Below are positions 36,370 through 46,000 of a stretch of DNA of 64,000 nt, piece after piece (the first letter of the stretch is position 1; each line of letters begins with the position of its first letter). Below the pieces are notes generated by a model. It made no database searches, was not told where the DNA came from, and was given only the letters and a program-made list of their open reading frames with translations. Position numbers and translations under genes: made by a program. Origin of the DNA: Pirellula staleyi DSM 6068 (lineage in GTDB: Bacteria > Planctomycetota > Planctomycetia > Pirellulales > Pirellulaceae). The stretch lies in contig CAMDKL010000011.1 in assembly GCA_945900945.1 (NCBI GenBank), positions 1 through 64,000 of the forward strand. Direction: 5' to 3'.

Positions 36370-36678
36370 ATCCTTAGGATCTTCGCTGAGCTTGTCCGCC
36401 AGTATTACGGTGTGGTTACCAACAACTGCACCTTCACTTTGAGAATCCGATAACCTCAAAGCAAATTTCCCACTGGAGTCAGTTAGCCCGAACGATCCGA
36501 TTCCATTCGATTCCGCGCCTTGACTGATTGGCTGGAAAAGAACACGGATATCAGAGAGTGGCTTGCCATCGAGAGTGACCACCCCTTCAACCTTGGCAGT
36601 AGCAACTCCACTACCGCAGCCAGCAAATGGTATCGTAATAAGTATTGCAAACAGTATTCCATTCGAGCAACGTTGCAT
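36241..36678 (-). CDS. Lipoprotein with carboxypeptidase-regulatory-like domain
   Basis: A 145-residue lipoprotein: signal sequence with lipobox PFAGC (Cys near residue 21), then a transthyretin-like fold, VEGVVTLDGKPLSDIRVLFQ, GLTDSSGKFALRL, and VGNHTVILADK. This kind of lipoprotein regularly follows DUF1559 genes in planctomycetes, as it does here (DUF1559 at 36790-37752, same strand, 111 bp upstream). Function unknown; probably envelope-associated partner of the DUF1559 protein. Confidence 0.85.
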   Translation of the reverse strand: MQRCSNGILFAILITIPFAGCGSGVATAKVEGVVTLDGKPLSDIRVLFQPISQGAESNGIGSFGLTDSSGKFALRLSDSQSEGAVVGNHTVILADKLSEDPKDSDAGGFGSTPKSRIPDKFSRAPQKFEVKSGAVNQANFELTSK

Positions 36679-36789
36679 GAACTATGGCCTTTCAAGATCC
36701 TTGAACAAACAAATTTCACCAATTAGCAACAAAGAGATACCAGCTAATTGTGGCATCTCCATCGTCTCAATCAATAAATGATTTCCGGT

Positions 36790-37752
36790 TTATTGATCCG
36801 ATGCGACTTCACCACCGGCTATAGTCGAAAGTGCTCGGTAAACGTTCATGTCCAGCGACGTCGAGATGGGATTTACGGAACCATCCGCTTTTACAAACTG
36901 AATGAGTCCGGTATGCATGGAAGCGAATGCTCTTTTGCAAGGATTCGAGTCTCCTTGAGAGGCACATTTGACGTAGTCCGGGATCAGCGTCCGAGATTCG
37001 GGTGTCGCGCAGGACAATGCAAACGAAGTATACGAGAAGGCCCAAAAAGTCGTTCTCCTCGGCTCCGTTTTCGTAGTGTACTCTCCGACCATCAGCGTGT
37101 TACTAGTGCCATCGGTAATTGTGCTAAAGGTTTCAGCATTGTATTGATTCGACTGACCATTCACTCTTCCTGTCCAGTGAAATATTCCCTTCAGACTCGG
37201 CAATGCTCGTGCGTTGAGTATATCAGACGAGTCCCATTGCCGTCGGTAGATGTACTCTCCTGCTAAGCCCCAACCCACACCGCCCATTCCTCGATATGAA
37301 CTTGTCATTGATGTCGAATTGTTGTGAGGCCCCGAGGCCGGTATCAGCAACTGGCCAGCTGTCGGATCCGAGGGACAATTGTAACTTGGCATCCTCTGCT
37401 GTCGCAGGAATGAGTTGGTGGCATGCTCCATTGGCAGGTTTGGATCATAGCGAGCGTTCAGATTCGCTTGCTCGAGGTACGGGAGTAGCGCAACCGACCA
37501 AACAGTATGGCTCGGTACGCTGCAACAGTCGCCATCGGTAATGTTGCCTGGTGGAAAGCGTTTAAAAGTGTCGGCGTAATTGTGTGCAGCCAACCCTATC
37601 TGTTTGAGATTGTTTCCGCACTGCATTCGCCGTGCGGCTTCACGTGCGGCCTGCACCGCAGGCAACAAGAGCCCGACCAATATTCCAATGATTGCAATAA
37701 CAACCAATAGTTCGACTAGCGTAAATCCTCGTTTTGCGGGGCTGTAACGCAT
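36790..37752 (-). CDS. DUF1559 protein with type IV pilin-like N-terminus
   Basis: A 320-residue protein. [20 protein letters not shown] is a prepilin cleavage/methylation motif (cleavage before the Phe, Glu at +5), followed by [17 protein letters not shown] and [13 protein letters not shown], the hallmark of planctomycete DUF1559 proteins. The C-terminus has the family's DGSV motif near the end ([11 protein letters not shown]). Planctomycetes carry many paralogues, thought to be pseudopilin-like. It precedes its lipoprotein partner. Confidence 0.95.
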   Translation of the reverse strand: MRYSPAKRGFTLVELLVVIAIIGILVGLLLPAVQAAREAARRMQCGNNLKQIGLAAHNYADTFKRFPPGNITDGDCCSVPSHTVWSVALLPYLEQANLNARYDPNLPMEHATNSFLRQQRMPSYNCPSDPTAGQLLIPASGPHNNSTSMTSSYRGMGGVGWGLAGEYIYRRQWDSSDILNARALPSLKGIFHWTGRVNGQSNQYNAETFSTITDGTSNTLMVGEYTTKTEPRRTTFWAFSYTSFALSCATPESRTLIPDYVKCASQGDSNPCKRAFASMHTGLIQFVKADGSVNPISTSLDMNVYRALSTIAGGEVASDQ

Positions 37753-37989
37753 GGCAAATCTCCTTTAAAGCTAACCTAGGCATAAAGAAACAACCTAGAC
37801 CGTAACTCAGCGGCGCGCGCGCGTCAATGTAGTAAGGAAAAAGTATTTTGGTTATTGTTTGATAAGCTAGGCAATATTGGAGTATTAGGTACCCAATTCA
37901 CTAGCCGGGGAGACAAATCGCATGGACGCGAAAGAAATTCAGATGAAAAAAAACTGGAATTGAATTTGTACGAAGCTGCAACGCTCTCT

Positions 37990-38196
37990 TCAGCCATACA
38001 ACCTGCACAACAGCTTGGGTGGGTTCAACCGCCGGATGGCATCATGCAATCGGCTTGTTAGAACCACATTACTAAAGGAATCCCGTTCAGCCGCAGGTTC
38101 ACCCGGCGCAAGTTGCGGTCCATGCCGAAAAGCATAGCCCAGCTCGCCGAACCAAGTCAGCATGGCATCTTCGACGACGGATTCGTTGGGCGGCAT
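37990..38196 (-). pseudogene. hsdR: N-terminal fragment of a type I restriction endonuclease (HsdR)
   Basis: A 68-residue frame reading NESVVEDAMLTWFGELGYAF, then HGPQLAPGEPAAERDSFSNV and LTSRLHDAIRRLNP, which matches the first 60 or so residues of HsdR subunits (about 1000 residues in full). After RLNP the reading changes and stops; the nuclease and helicase domains are absent. It begins 28 bp after the DUF1828-type gene on the same strand, the position expected for hsdR downstream of hsdS. Confidence 0.75.
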
Positions 38197-38224
38197 TCGG
38201 TTATGCGATTAAAGAAGTAACGTA

Positions 38225-38995
38225 TTATGAAGCCAACGTTTGGAGAAACGCATCAGGTTGTGACCACTGCGCAACAACCGACAAATCCTGGAGTAAGTTG
38301 AAGTCTTCCGTGCTCCACACATCCATCGTGTCGTCAAACAACGATATAAACTGCAGACTCTCGGGGCCAACGCGAAGATTATTTAAATCGTACCATGATG
38401 TTACTGCATGCTCGACGACGCTTCGAGCTGCGGCTCGGCTCCCAGTGCTCAAAACGTACACCAATGAACTTCTGTTTGGCATTCGGATGTGAAAATCAGG
38501 ACGCCACGTTTTCCCAGATCTTCCGATTAGTGGTTGGCTTCGCTGGAATGGGAAATCCCTTTCTCCGAGAAACAATTCGACTTCGTCTGTAACGCTCTCG
38601 ACTGATCGAGTGCGCATAGTGAACCAAATGTCTGCGACTCGTAAGGCGCCTTGGGCAACCCTCATAGCGATTGACGCAAGATTGTCGTCTGATTTCACGC
38701 GAGCAAGTAACATGCCTTTATAAAACTCCAAACCATGATTGAGGCACACATCTTCGATTAGCTTTGTTTGCTTTGGAGTTCGACGCGGAGCAATGCTTTG
38801 TGAACGCAGCCATCTTAGCGTTTCTCCTAAGTCGGTAATGGTCATCGCTCCGTTTAGATTTTGAACGAAGAGGTCAATAACATCTCCATCTGGATATAGA
38901 AAAGGCGTGCGTATGCGAGTGAAGCCGTTGACGTCAACGCATGAAAATAACGCGCCCAGAGTTTTCGATAGCGTTTCGCGGAGTGCGTGGCTCAT
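38225..38995 (-). CDS. DUF1828/DUF1829 domain protein
   Basis: A 256-residue protein. The N-terminal half (TPFLYPDGDVIDLFVQNLNG, AMTITDLGETLRWL) is DUF1828, and the C-terminal half (RPDFHIRMPNRSSLVYVLST and on) fits DUF1829. Such proteins occur in mobile and defence-related loci; the biochemical activity is not established to my knowledge. Its ATG overlaps the stop of a 61-residue gene by the ATGA tetranucleotide, so the two are translationally coupled. It lies between fragments of hsdS and hsdR and, unlike them, is intact. Confidence 0.82.
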   Translation of the reverse strand: MSHALRETLSKTLGALFSCVDVNGFTRIRTPFLYPDGDVIDLFVQNLNGAMTITDLGETLRWLRSQSIAPRRTPKQTKLIEDVCLNHGLEFYKGMLLARVKSDDNLASIAMRVAQGALRVADIWFTMRTRSVESVTDEVELFLGERDFPFQRSQPLIGRSGKTWRPDFHIRMPNRSSLVYVLSTGSRAAARSVVEHAVTSWYDLNNLRVGPESLQFISLFDDTMDVWSTEDFNLLQDLSVVAQWSQPDAFLQTLAS

Positions 38996-39177
38996 AGGAT
39001 TTCCATTTGGGCATGTGGAGGACTGTGCATTGTGCCATTGTGTTGAATTCTTGCTTCAATACAAAATTGTTTCCAAACCGCTACGGGATCAGTTACGAGG
39101 GCTGTAATGTCGTCAGACAAATACGCTTCTTTGTCACGAACGGTTTCGTTCCATCGATGCTTGTGTTTCTCCCCCAC
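38992..39177 (-). CDS. Small 61-residue partner of the DUF1828 protein
   Basis: Starts with GTG at 39177 and ends in an ATGA overlap with the DUF1828-type gene. The protein is polar and charged (MGEKHKHRWNETVRDKEAYL, later VWKQFCIEARIQHNG), with no signal peptide or membrane segment. The tight coupling is the main reason to believe it. An antitoxin-like or regulatory partner would fit the layout, but that is a guess. Confidence 0.6.
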   Translation of the reverse strand: MGEKHKHRWNETVRDKEAYLSDDITALVTDPVAVWKQFCIEARIQHNGTMHSPPHAQMEIL

Positions 39178-39390
39178 GTTCGTGCTATTAGGGTTGTGGT
39201 GATCCTTTCGAAATCGGATTGGTTCATTGCTTCAACACTCTTGTCGTTCGATCACTTGTATCGTTCCGGGAAGTTTTCTAAGTCATGTCAAGGTCTTCCC
39301 GATCCTAATGATAGCATCTTGACGATCTTTCGTCCGGTTCCGAACTTGAGCGAGCATTCTAAAAAATCGATGATTTATTGTATTACGGGC

Positions 39391-39471
39391 ACGCTTAACT
39401 CCCCCGCTCAGCAGTTTTGGTAGCAGCGTGTCACGCAGGGTGGCGATAGTGCGGGATTGGCTTTGAATCAT
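39391..39471 (-). pseudogene. hsdS: C-terminal fragment of a type I specificity subunit (HsdS)
   Basis: Twenty-seven codons read IQSQSRTIATLRDTLLPKLL and then SGGVKRA, the typical end of HsdS (a conserved helix followed by LLPKLxSGE). The target-recognition domains are missing upstream. It lies on the same strand as the DUF1828 cassette and the hsdR fragment, in the canonical order S then R. Confidence 0.7.
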
Positions 39472-39656
39472 GAGTAATCCGCCTGTCCCAAATAATCACC
39501 CGCAATTGCAGACTCGATCTGAGCTGAAAGATCACTCAAAAATCCGTTTTTCAGGTCGTCGGCTAGTCCCCGAAGTGTATTGACTCCCCAAGCAAGTTGA
39601 TTTGCCGCATTTAATCCTTGGAAGGTAACAATTGCGTTTCGGTGGATGCTGTTCAA
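39468..39656 (-). pseudogene. Probable N-terminal fragment of a restriction-locus accessory protein
   Basis: A 62-residue frame, including LRGLADDLKNGFLSDLSAQI and GDYLGQADYS, then stop. It recalls proteins of type I restriction loci in which a segment like DYLxxADxLL precedes a conserved GYKDAAAV helix; the chain stops just where that would begin. It directly abuts the hsdS fragment, suggesting a deletion joined the two. Confidence 0.35.
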
Positions 39657-40047
39657 TGGATGATCATGAACTTGGTCGAAACGACGTAGTCGCTGGAATC
39701 CGACGTGATGGAAACGTTCTTCGCGATGTCGCCAAGTGTGAGTTGAAGATCCGCGAATCCATCAAACGTGCCAAAGACCTATCGAACGCTGCCTACCATC
39801 TTCGGAGGTCAAAATTAGCCGGCTTGATTAAGGAGATCGGCCACCACGGCGGCTGGGTTGTTGCCCAGCGGGTGTGGACAATTGTTCCTACCGGATCCCA
39901 ATGAAAAAGACTTGTGGGAAAATTGGCCCAGATGTTAGGTCGATACTACAAAACTACAGGGATAATCGCGTATTAAAAAAGAGGTTGGTTGCGAAAGGCA
40001 CCGCACGCATGTTGTACTGGCGAGTTGTTGAACTGTCGGTATCAAAT
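39657..40047. other. Stretch without a recognisable gene
   Basis: About 390 bp between the restriction-locus remnants and the end of the DUF3472 gene. Open frames exist on both strands, including one on the plus strand with many charged residues, but none matches a family I know. Probably decayed sequence from the restriction island. Confidence 0.4.
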
Positions 40048-41328
40048 TTACTCCGGCAAAATCAAATCCGATGGCGGCTGGCCTGCGGTCGGGCGCGTAA
40101 ACATTTCACCGTACTTAGAAAATCCGTCAACGAAGCCTCCGTGGCTCAAAAAAAACTCGCCGTTCTCCACCCCGATGTACCTATCAAATCGATCCGTTTT
40201 TCCAGTTGGGTCATGGCTGAATTTTGCTGTCATTAACTCTATCCATTTGTTATCCGAGGTACGTATCCACTGATTGCCGTACCGTGCCTTGCGAAGCATG
40301 TGTCCATTGTTGCCGCCAAAGTTTTCGCTAAAGCTATGCACGCCACGCATCCAGCCCCCTTCTTTTGGTGCCTTCCACGACGAAATCAACATCCACTTCT
40401 GCTGCCCTCCTTGAAACCAATAACCGGAAAAAATCGTCGCCTTGTCGATTGGTTTTGCAGTAACAATAAACCGCTGCTTCTCACCCGTTTTCCACATCGT
40501 CTTGAGATGGCTGTGCCCTCCTGTTCCTTCGTTACCAAAGTCGCCTGTGAAAACCCCTTCGCCTTTCCCCATCAGTTTCACTCGGTTTTCATCGCCCACT
40601 TTTTTTCTGTCCTCTGCTTCATTTCCACTATCCCAAACGCTGAAGATGATTCTACGCTCGGTCGGACTGTTGACTTGCATTCCGAAATAACCTCGATGCC
40701 ATCCGCAGGCCATGTAAAATGTTGCCGTTGGATCTTCAATGGCAGTAACTTCACAATAAAACGCCTCTACATCCGCTCCGCCGTCAGGAATAGGGTACAT
40801 CAAGTGAACGGAGGCTGCGTTGCGTCGTTCCTTGAGGTTGAAATGAGCTTTCTCCAACGCAGCCCCATCCAACAGCAGAGCCTTGATTTCTGCGATCGGT
40901 GCCTTGGCCTCATTCATCGATTCCAGTTGCAATCTTTGGTGACCGGGTGTCGCGATCATGAATACTCCAAAGTCGGCAGTCACAGGCTTGTCGGCCCCTT
41001 GGCCTGTTACTGTCGTTTCCCTTGCTTCGTTTCTCACTCCGCCTACTGTGAACTTGAATCGCGACTGAACCCCTTCCGCCAAGACCATTTCGGCTTTTAC
41101 TTTTAGCTCGCCGGTCGTTTCAAATTTACCGTACCAATTGATCGACTGAGATGGATCGTTCCAACGCGTAACGCCCTTCTGTTCTGAAAAACGAGCGCTC
41201 TCCGGATTCGGGAGCATATAAGCCGTAAAAGCAGGAATTCGCAACTCGTCTGCGATGCATTGGTTTGCTGCCGAACAATCGATTACCAATGAAAGAAGGG
41301 CATATAGGAAATTTTTGGAGAATCGCAT
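40048..41328 (-). CDS. Secreted DUF5077/DUF3472 protein
   Basis: About 426 residues from the ATG at 41328 (MRFSKNFLYALLSLVIDC; five more if the upstream ATG at 41343 is used). After the signal peptide, IPAFTAYMLPNPESARFSEQ and WYGKFETTGELKVKAEM fit the DUF5077 jelly-roll; the second half, MACGWHRGYFGMQVNSPTER and IIFSVWDSG, then SGYWFQGGQQKWMLISSWKAP, is DUF3472. The fold is probably carbohydrate-binding. No catalytic residues are known. The DinB gene lies 22 bp upstream on the same strand. Confidence 0.85.
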   Translation of the reverse strand: MRFSKNFLYALLSLVIDCSAANQCIADELRIPAFTAYMLPNPESARFSEQKGVTRWNDPSQSINWYGKFETTGELKVKAEMVLAEGVQSRFKFTVGGVRNEARETTVTGQGADKPVTADFGVFMIATPGHQRLQLESMNEAKAPIAEIKALLLDGAALEKAHFNLKERRNAASVHLMYPIPDGGADVEAFYCEVTAIEDPTATFYMACGWHRGYFGMQVNSPTERRIIFSVWDSGNEAEDRKKVGDENRVKLMGKGEGVFTGDFGNEGTGGHSHLKTMWKTGEKQRFIVTAKPIDKATIFSGYWFQGGQQKWMLISSWKAPKEGGWMRGVHSFSENFGGNNGHMLRKARYGNQWIRTSDNKWIELMTAKFSHDPTGKTDRFDRYIGVENGEFFLSHGGFVDGFSKYGEMFTRPTAGQPPSDLILPE

Positions 41329-41350
41329 TGGGTAGTCTTTCATGTGAAAC

Positions 41351-41842
41351 TCAACTTATTCCATGAGCTGCCTTATAGAGATTCCAAGTAAGGTGAATTT
41401 GCCCCTGATGATGTGCTTCGTGCCAGGCTAAAAGTATGGCGGATTCAGCCGTGGTCCTTTGAACGGAGTTTGGGAAATCGGTTATTTTCGCGAGGTCCGC
41501 AGAATTCAGAAACGCCTTGAACGCCTCAAAATTCAGATCGAGTTTTTCGCGAATCGTTGAGATCGCGGGTACATTTGCATCGGAGGGAGTCGATCCACCG
41601 GCGAAGGATTCGCACAGGGACGGGTCCTTTGGCTCGCCACCTAGGATTCGCACGTTGACGTATTTGTCGTGCGTTGCGGCGCAGTGCATCGCCTGCCAAG
41701 CGATATGAGCTCGTCCGACACCTGGCCGCCAGCCGAGGACTTGTTGCACATCTTGCCCGGACTTCACAATGCCGTCTAGCGAGCCGACTAGGCGATCACG
41801 AGTAAAATCAAGAAGGGATAAAATCGTTTTGAGATCAGACAT
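41351..41842 (-). CDS. DinB family protein
   Basis: A 163-residue four-helix-bundle protein. Metal-binding histidines are visible in GRAHIAWQAMHCAATHDKYV and in the C-terminal LLAWHEAHHQGQIHLTW. DinB-like proteins include thiol-dependent metalloenzymes and many of unknown role. No signal peptide. Probably co-transcribed with the downstream DUF3472 gene. Confidence 0.87.
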   Translation of the reverse strand: MSDLKTILSLLDFTRDRLVGSLDGIVKSGQDVQQVLGWRPGVGRAHIAWQAMHCAATHDKYVNVRILGGEPKDPSLCESFAGGSTPSDANVPAISTIREKLDLNFEAFKAFLNSADLAKITDFPNSVQRTTAESAILLAWHEAHHQGQIHLTWNLYKAAHGIS

Positions 41843-41987
41843 GGTAACTCTTGGTCATGCGGACTGGGGGGCACATTAGGCAATGAAAAAACGTGCCGGT
41901 CAACGCACTAATATGCCTCGCAATTCATTCTTGATCAAGGGGTCAATTCGGCTTCACACTGCGGATACTGACCCTCTACTATGACAT

Positions 41988-42725
41988 TTAAACTCCGAGT
42001 CGGATCGGCGTTGGAAATTCCAGTACAAACTTCGTACCGCGTCCAACTTCGCTTTGAACGGCGATGCGGCCACCGTGGGCTTCTATAATTTTGCGAGCGG
42101 TCGGTAGCCCAAGCCCTGAGCCGCCATGCTTGGTGGAATAGAACGGTTCGAACATTCGCATGGCAGTTATTTCGTCCATACCACAACCTGTATCGATCAT
42201 ATCCATTGCTATGCCCCCGGGTACGGTATACGTTCGGACCAACAACTCACCACCGTCTGGCATGGCCTCAAGTGCATTCTTGACAAGGTTGAGCAGAGCG
42301 GCTTGTAGTGAGTCGCTATGCAATTTGATGTTGGGAAGGTTCGGATCGAGGTATTTTTGAAGCCGAATAAGAGAGCGATCCGCTTGCGCTTGGTACAGCA
42401 GCAATACCGATTCAATCTGATCGTTTAGCGAACCGGGCGTCATCTCCAAATCGCGCATTCGTGCGAATCGTAAGAAGTCTCGAAGAAGGTTATCCAATCG
42501 ATTGCATTGCTGCCGAATCATGTCGACTTTAGCGATGGCACGTCGCTGTCCAGGCCACTGGCTTTCCTCAAGCTCTTCGCAGAGCAAGTCCGCGTTCATA
42601 TGGATCACAGACAGTGGATTTTTGATTTCATGGGCCAACGAGCCAGCGAGCTCGGCCAGCTCGTTGTATTGTCGACGCAGTTCGTCAATCGTCGCTTCTG
42701 CATCATTGGTTCGAAACTCGCCCAT
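41988..42725 (-). CDS. Soluble orphan sensor histidine kinase
   Basis: A 245-residue protein with only the catalytic core. After about 20 residues comes the dimerisation/phosphoacceptor helix, LAGSLAHEIKNPLSVIHMNA (His near residue 36), then the ATPase domain with N box NLVKNALEAMPDGG, G1 DTGCGMDE, and G2 GGSGLGLPTARKIIEAHGG. There is no membrane segment and no PAS, GAF or other sensor domain. No response regulator is adjacent. It resembles NtrB-type kinases at the core; signal and partner are unknown. Confidence 0.9.
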   Translation of the reverse strand: MGEFRTNDAEATIDELRRQYNELAELAGSLAHEIKNPLSVIHMNADLLCEELEESQWPGQRRAIAKVDMIRQQCNRLDNLLRDFLRFARMRDLEMTPGSLNDQIESVLLLYQAQADRSLIRLQKYLDPNLPNIKLHSDSLQAALLNLVKNALEAMPDGGELLVRTYTVPGGIAMDMIDTGCGMDEITAMRMFEPFYSTKHGGSGLGLPTARKIIEAHGGRIAVQSEVGRGTKFVLEFPTPIRLGV

Positions 42726-43034
42726 GGTGCCATGTAGGTCTGGTGGAAGTTTTCAGCCGGGGAGGGCGTAGTGGTTTTCGGAGGGCCGAATTATACATGC
42801 GATCGTCAAATGCAAAACACCTTGTTTTTCGACACTTCTCGGTGAACACCATCGAAAGTAGATTATTTGAGCCTCGTTTTCAAATCGGAGCTTGGGAACG
42901 AGTGGAAACTAGCGGCGTTCACCTAGAAGTGTCACTTTTTTTGGCTTTAACGAACATACGGATTGATCGCAAATTACAATTCGAACTATCCTCTGGAATT
43001 TAGTGCTCGATTATTGCGTGAAGAATCTCACAAA
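42726..43034. other. Divergent intergenic region
   Basis: 309 bp between the histidine kinase and the plus-strand amidohydrolase. It should hold both promoters. I see no clear -35/-10 pair, palindrome or conserved RNA. Confidence 0.4.
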
Positions 43035-46000
43035 ATGACAAACTCAATTTATCGGAACTTGGCTTTTACGCTAGGTATCTTGGTTTTCTCAAGCTTTTCT
43101 TTTGGTCAGCAGGCTGCGGGGACCAAACCCGAAGTTGGAATTCAGGATCATAAAAGCGATGTCATTGCAATCCAGAATGCAACCGTTGTCCCCGAACCAG
43201 GCAAGATTCTTGAAAGGGCGACGATCGTCGTTCGAGATGGAAAAGTGGTTGAGATCGGTATCGATGTTTTGCCCCCTCCCGAGGCCCAAATTATCGATAT
43301 GGTGGGCAAGACAATTTACGCAGGCTTTATCGACGCGGGAATCGAACTCGATGCTCCACCGTCGGATGCGACCAAGGGGACGCCTCATTGGAATTCCGAG
43401 ATCACTCCCGATCGTTCCATGGCGGATGTGATTACTGCTAACGAAGCCACTATGGGCAAGCTGCGGAAAGCGGGCATCACAGCTGCATTGATCGCTCCTC
43501 GAGATGGCATTATTAAAGGAACGAGCGCAGTTCTTCTTACCAATAATCAGTCTGCCATCGACTCGCTATTAAAAAGCGATGTCGCCATGCACGTCCTACT
43601 GTCTGTCACTCGAAGAGGAAGAAATTCCTATCCCAACAGCCCGATGGGCGCCACCGCACTTGCCCGGCAAACATTTCTGGATGCACAGTGGCACACGCAA
43701 GCTTGGCAAACCTATCATTCGCAAATTGGCATAGAAAAACCAGAGACCAATTCGGCACTCGAAGCTTTGAGCCAACATATGTCAGCGGGCAAACTCGTCA
43801 TGTTCGATGCCGGGAACGAACAGTTTGCATTGCGAGCCGACTCCTTTGGTAGAGAGTTCGGTCTCAATGTCATTCTTAAGGGCTCAGGCCAGGAATACCA
43901 ATTGCTAGATAAGATTTCCAAACTCAATCGCACAATAGTCGTACCCGTTAACTTCCCAAAACCACCCAACGTTGCGACTGCGGACGCGGCGCTCGACACC
44001 GAGTTAGAGGAATTGACTCACTGGGAACTGGCACCTGAGAATCCAGGGCGGCTTGTCAAGGCAGGTGTGAAGATTGTTCTGACTTCGAGCGGGCTGAGCG
44101 ACCCGAGCGAACTGCTACCGCAAATCCGCAAAGCGATCGCTAGAGGACTCGACAAGACTGCGGCCATACAGGCGATTACCACGTTGCCAGCGATACTGCT
44201 CGGTATCGATCACGAATGCGGCTCGATCAAGCCAGGTGCATGGGCGAACTTGGTCGTAACCAATGGCGAACTCTGGGACGAGAAAACGAAGATTGAGGAG
44301 GTATGGGTTCGAGGCGAACGCCCACTCGCGGCATTCAAAGTCGAAACCAGCATTGATGACAGGTGGCAGGTTACCCTAAGTTCCGGCGCGACGACCTTGG
44401 ACAGTCGGCCTACGAAACTTTTCTTAAATCTTGCCGATTCGACTAAAAAGATTTCGGGCAGTTTTTCATTGCCAGACGTGAGAGCGAAAGAAGAGAAAGC
44501 CGAAAAGCCAATCGATAAGTCCGAACCAGTTGCAGAAACCAAGAAAAGCGCCGACAAGAAAAAGGACGAGCAAAAAGGGATCGCAAAACTTAAGAACCCA
44601 CGCTGGGAAGATCGAACATTGACCGCAACCTTTCCTGCGAGCTCACTGATCGAAGGGCAATCTGGTGTCGGATTCCTAACTCTCGCGCTACTGCCGCAAT
44701 CGGTCGCTGGATCAAATGAAATGTTGGTCGGAACCATTCAGTGGCAGGACGGTCAGCAGCAGCTTGTCTCCGCCGTTCGCAATCCGGTTGAAAGAGACGA
44801 AAATCCAGCTGATAAAAAAGAGGAGCCTAAGGACGCTTTGGATGAAAAGGAAGTAGCCAAGGTCAAAGAAAAAAGAGACGAAAAGAAATCGTCCAAACCG
44901 ATTTATTCGACGGTACAGTATCCGCCCGGAGTACAAGGTCGAAACGGCTTACCGGAACAGTCTAACTGCGTCGTGTTCCAAAACACGACCCTGTGGACTA
45001 GTGGCCCGGACGGAATTCTTAAAGACGCCGACTTGATCGTTCAACGAGGATTGATCTATAAGATAGGAAAAGATCTTGCCGTGCCTGAAGGCGCAACGGT
45101 GTTCGATGCTTCGAATTGGCAACTGAGTCCCGGCCTCATCGACTGCCATTCGCATATGGCGACCGACGGTGGAATAAACGAATCATCGCAAGCTGTCACG
45201 GCTGAAGTGCGTATCGGGGACTTCATCGATGCGGGAGACATTACAATCTATCGCCAATTGGCTGGCGGACTCACTTCGGCCAACGTGCTGCATGGTTCCG
45301 CCAATCCAATCGGAGGCCAAAACCAGGTGATTAAACTGCGTTGGGGCGGGACTTACGACGATTTGAAGTTTGTTGACGCGCCAGCTGGAATTAAATTCGC
45401 CCTCGGTGAAAACGTAAAGCAGAGCAATATGGAAGGGCCTAGAACTCGGTATCCTCAAAGCCGAATGGGAGTGGAGCAATTGTTTCGCGATCGATTCAAT
45501 TCGGCCAGAGAATACGATGCACTTTGGAAGCGATGGAACAAAGAACGAACCGGATTGCCTCCACGACGCGACCTCGAACTCGATGCGATCGCGGAAATAA
45601 TTCGCGGTGAGCGTTGGATCCATTGCCATAGCTACCGACAAGATGAAATTCTAGGTCTGCTGCAGGTTCTCGATGAATACAAAATCAAGATCGGATCGCT
45701 GCAGCACATCCTCGAAGGATACAAAGTCGCTGATGCCATCGCCAAGCACGGCGGGACCGCTTCGACGTTTTCCGATTGGTGGGCGTTCAAGCTCGAGGTC
45801 TACGACGCAATTCCTTACAACGGTGCGTTGTTGCACAGCCAGGGAGTAAACGTCTCCTTCAATTCGGATGATGCAGAGTTAGGCCGACACATGAACCACG
45901 AAGCGGCGAAAGCGATCAAGTACGGGGGAGTTGAACCGGCGGAAGCACTGAAATTCGTCACCCTCAACCCAGCCAAACAATTGCGAATCGACGCTCAAGT

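Noticed and set aside
40300-41106. Long plus-strand open frame (268 codons)
   Set aside because: It is fully antisense to the DUF3472 gene, rich in Cys, His and Phe, and lacks any motif; it is a shadow of the real gene.
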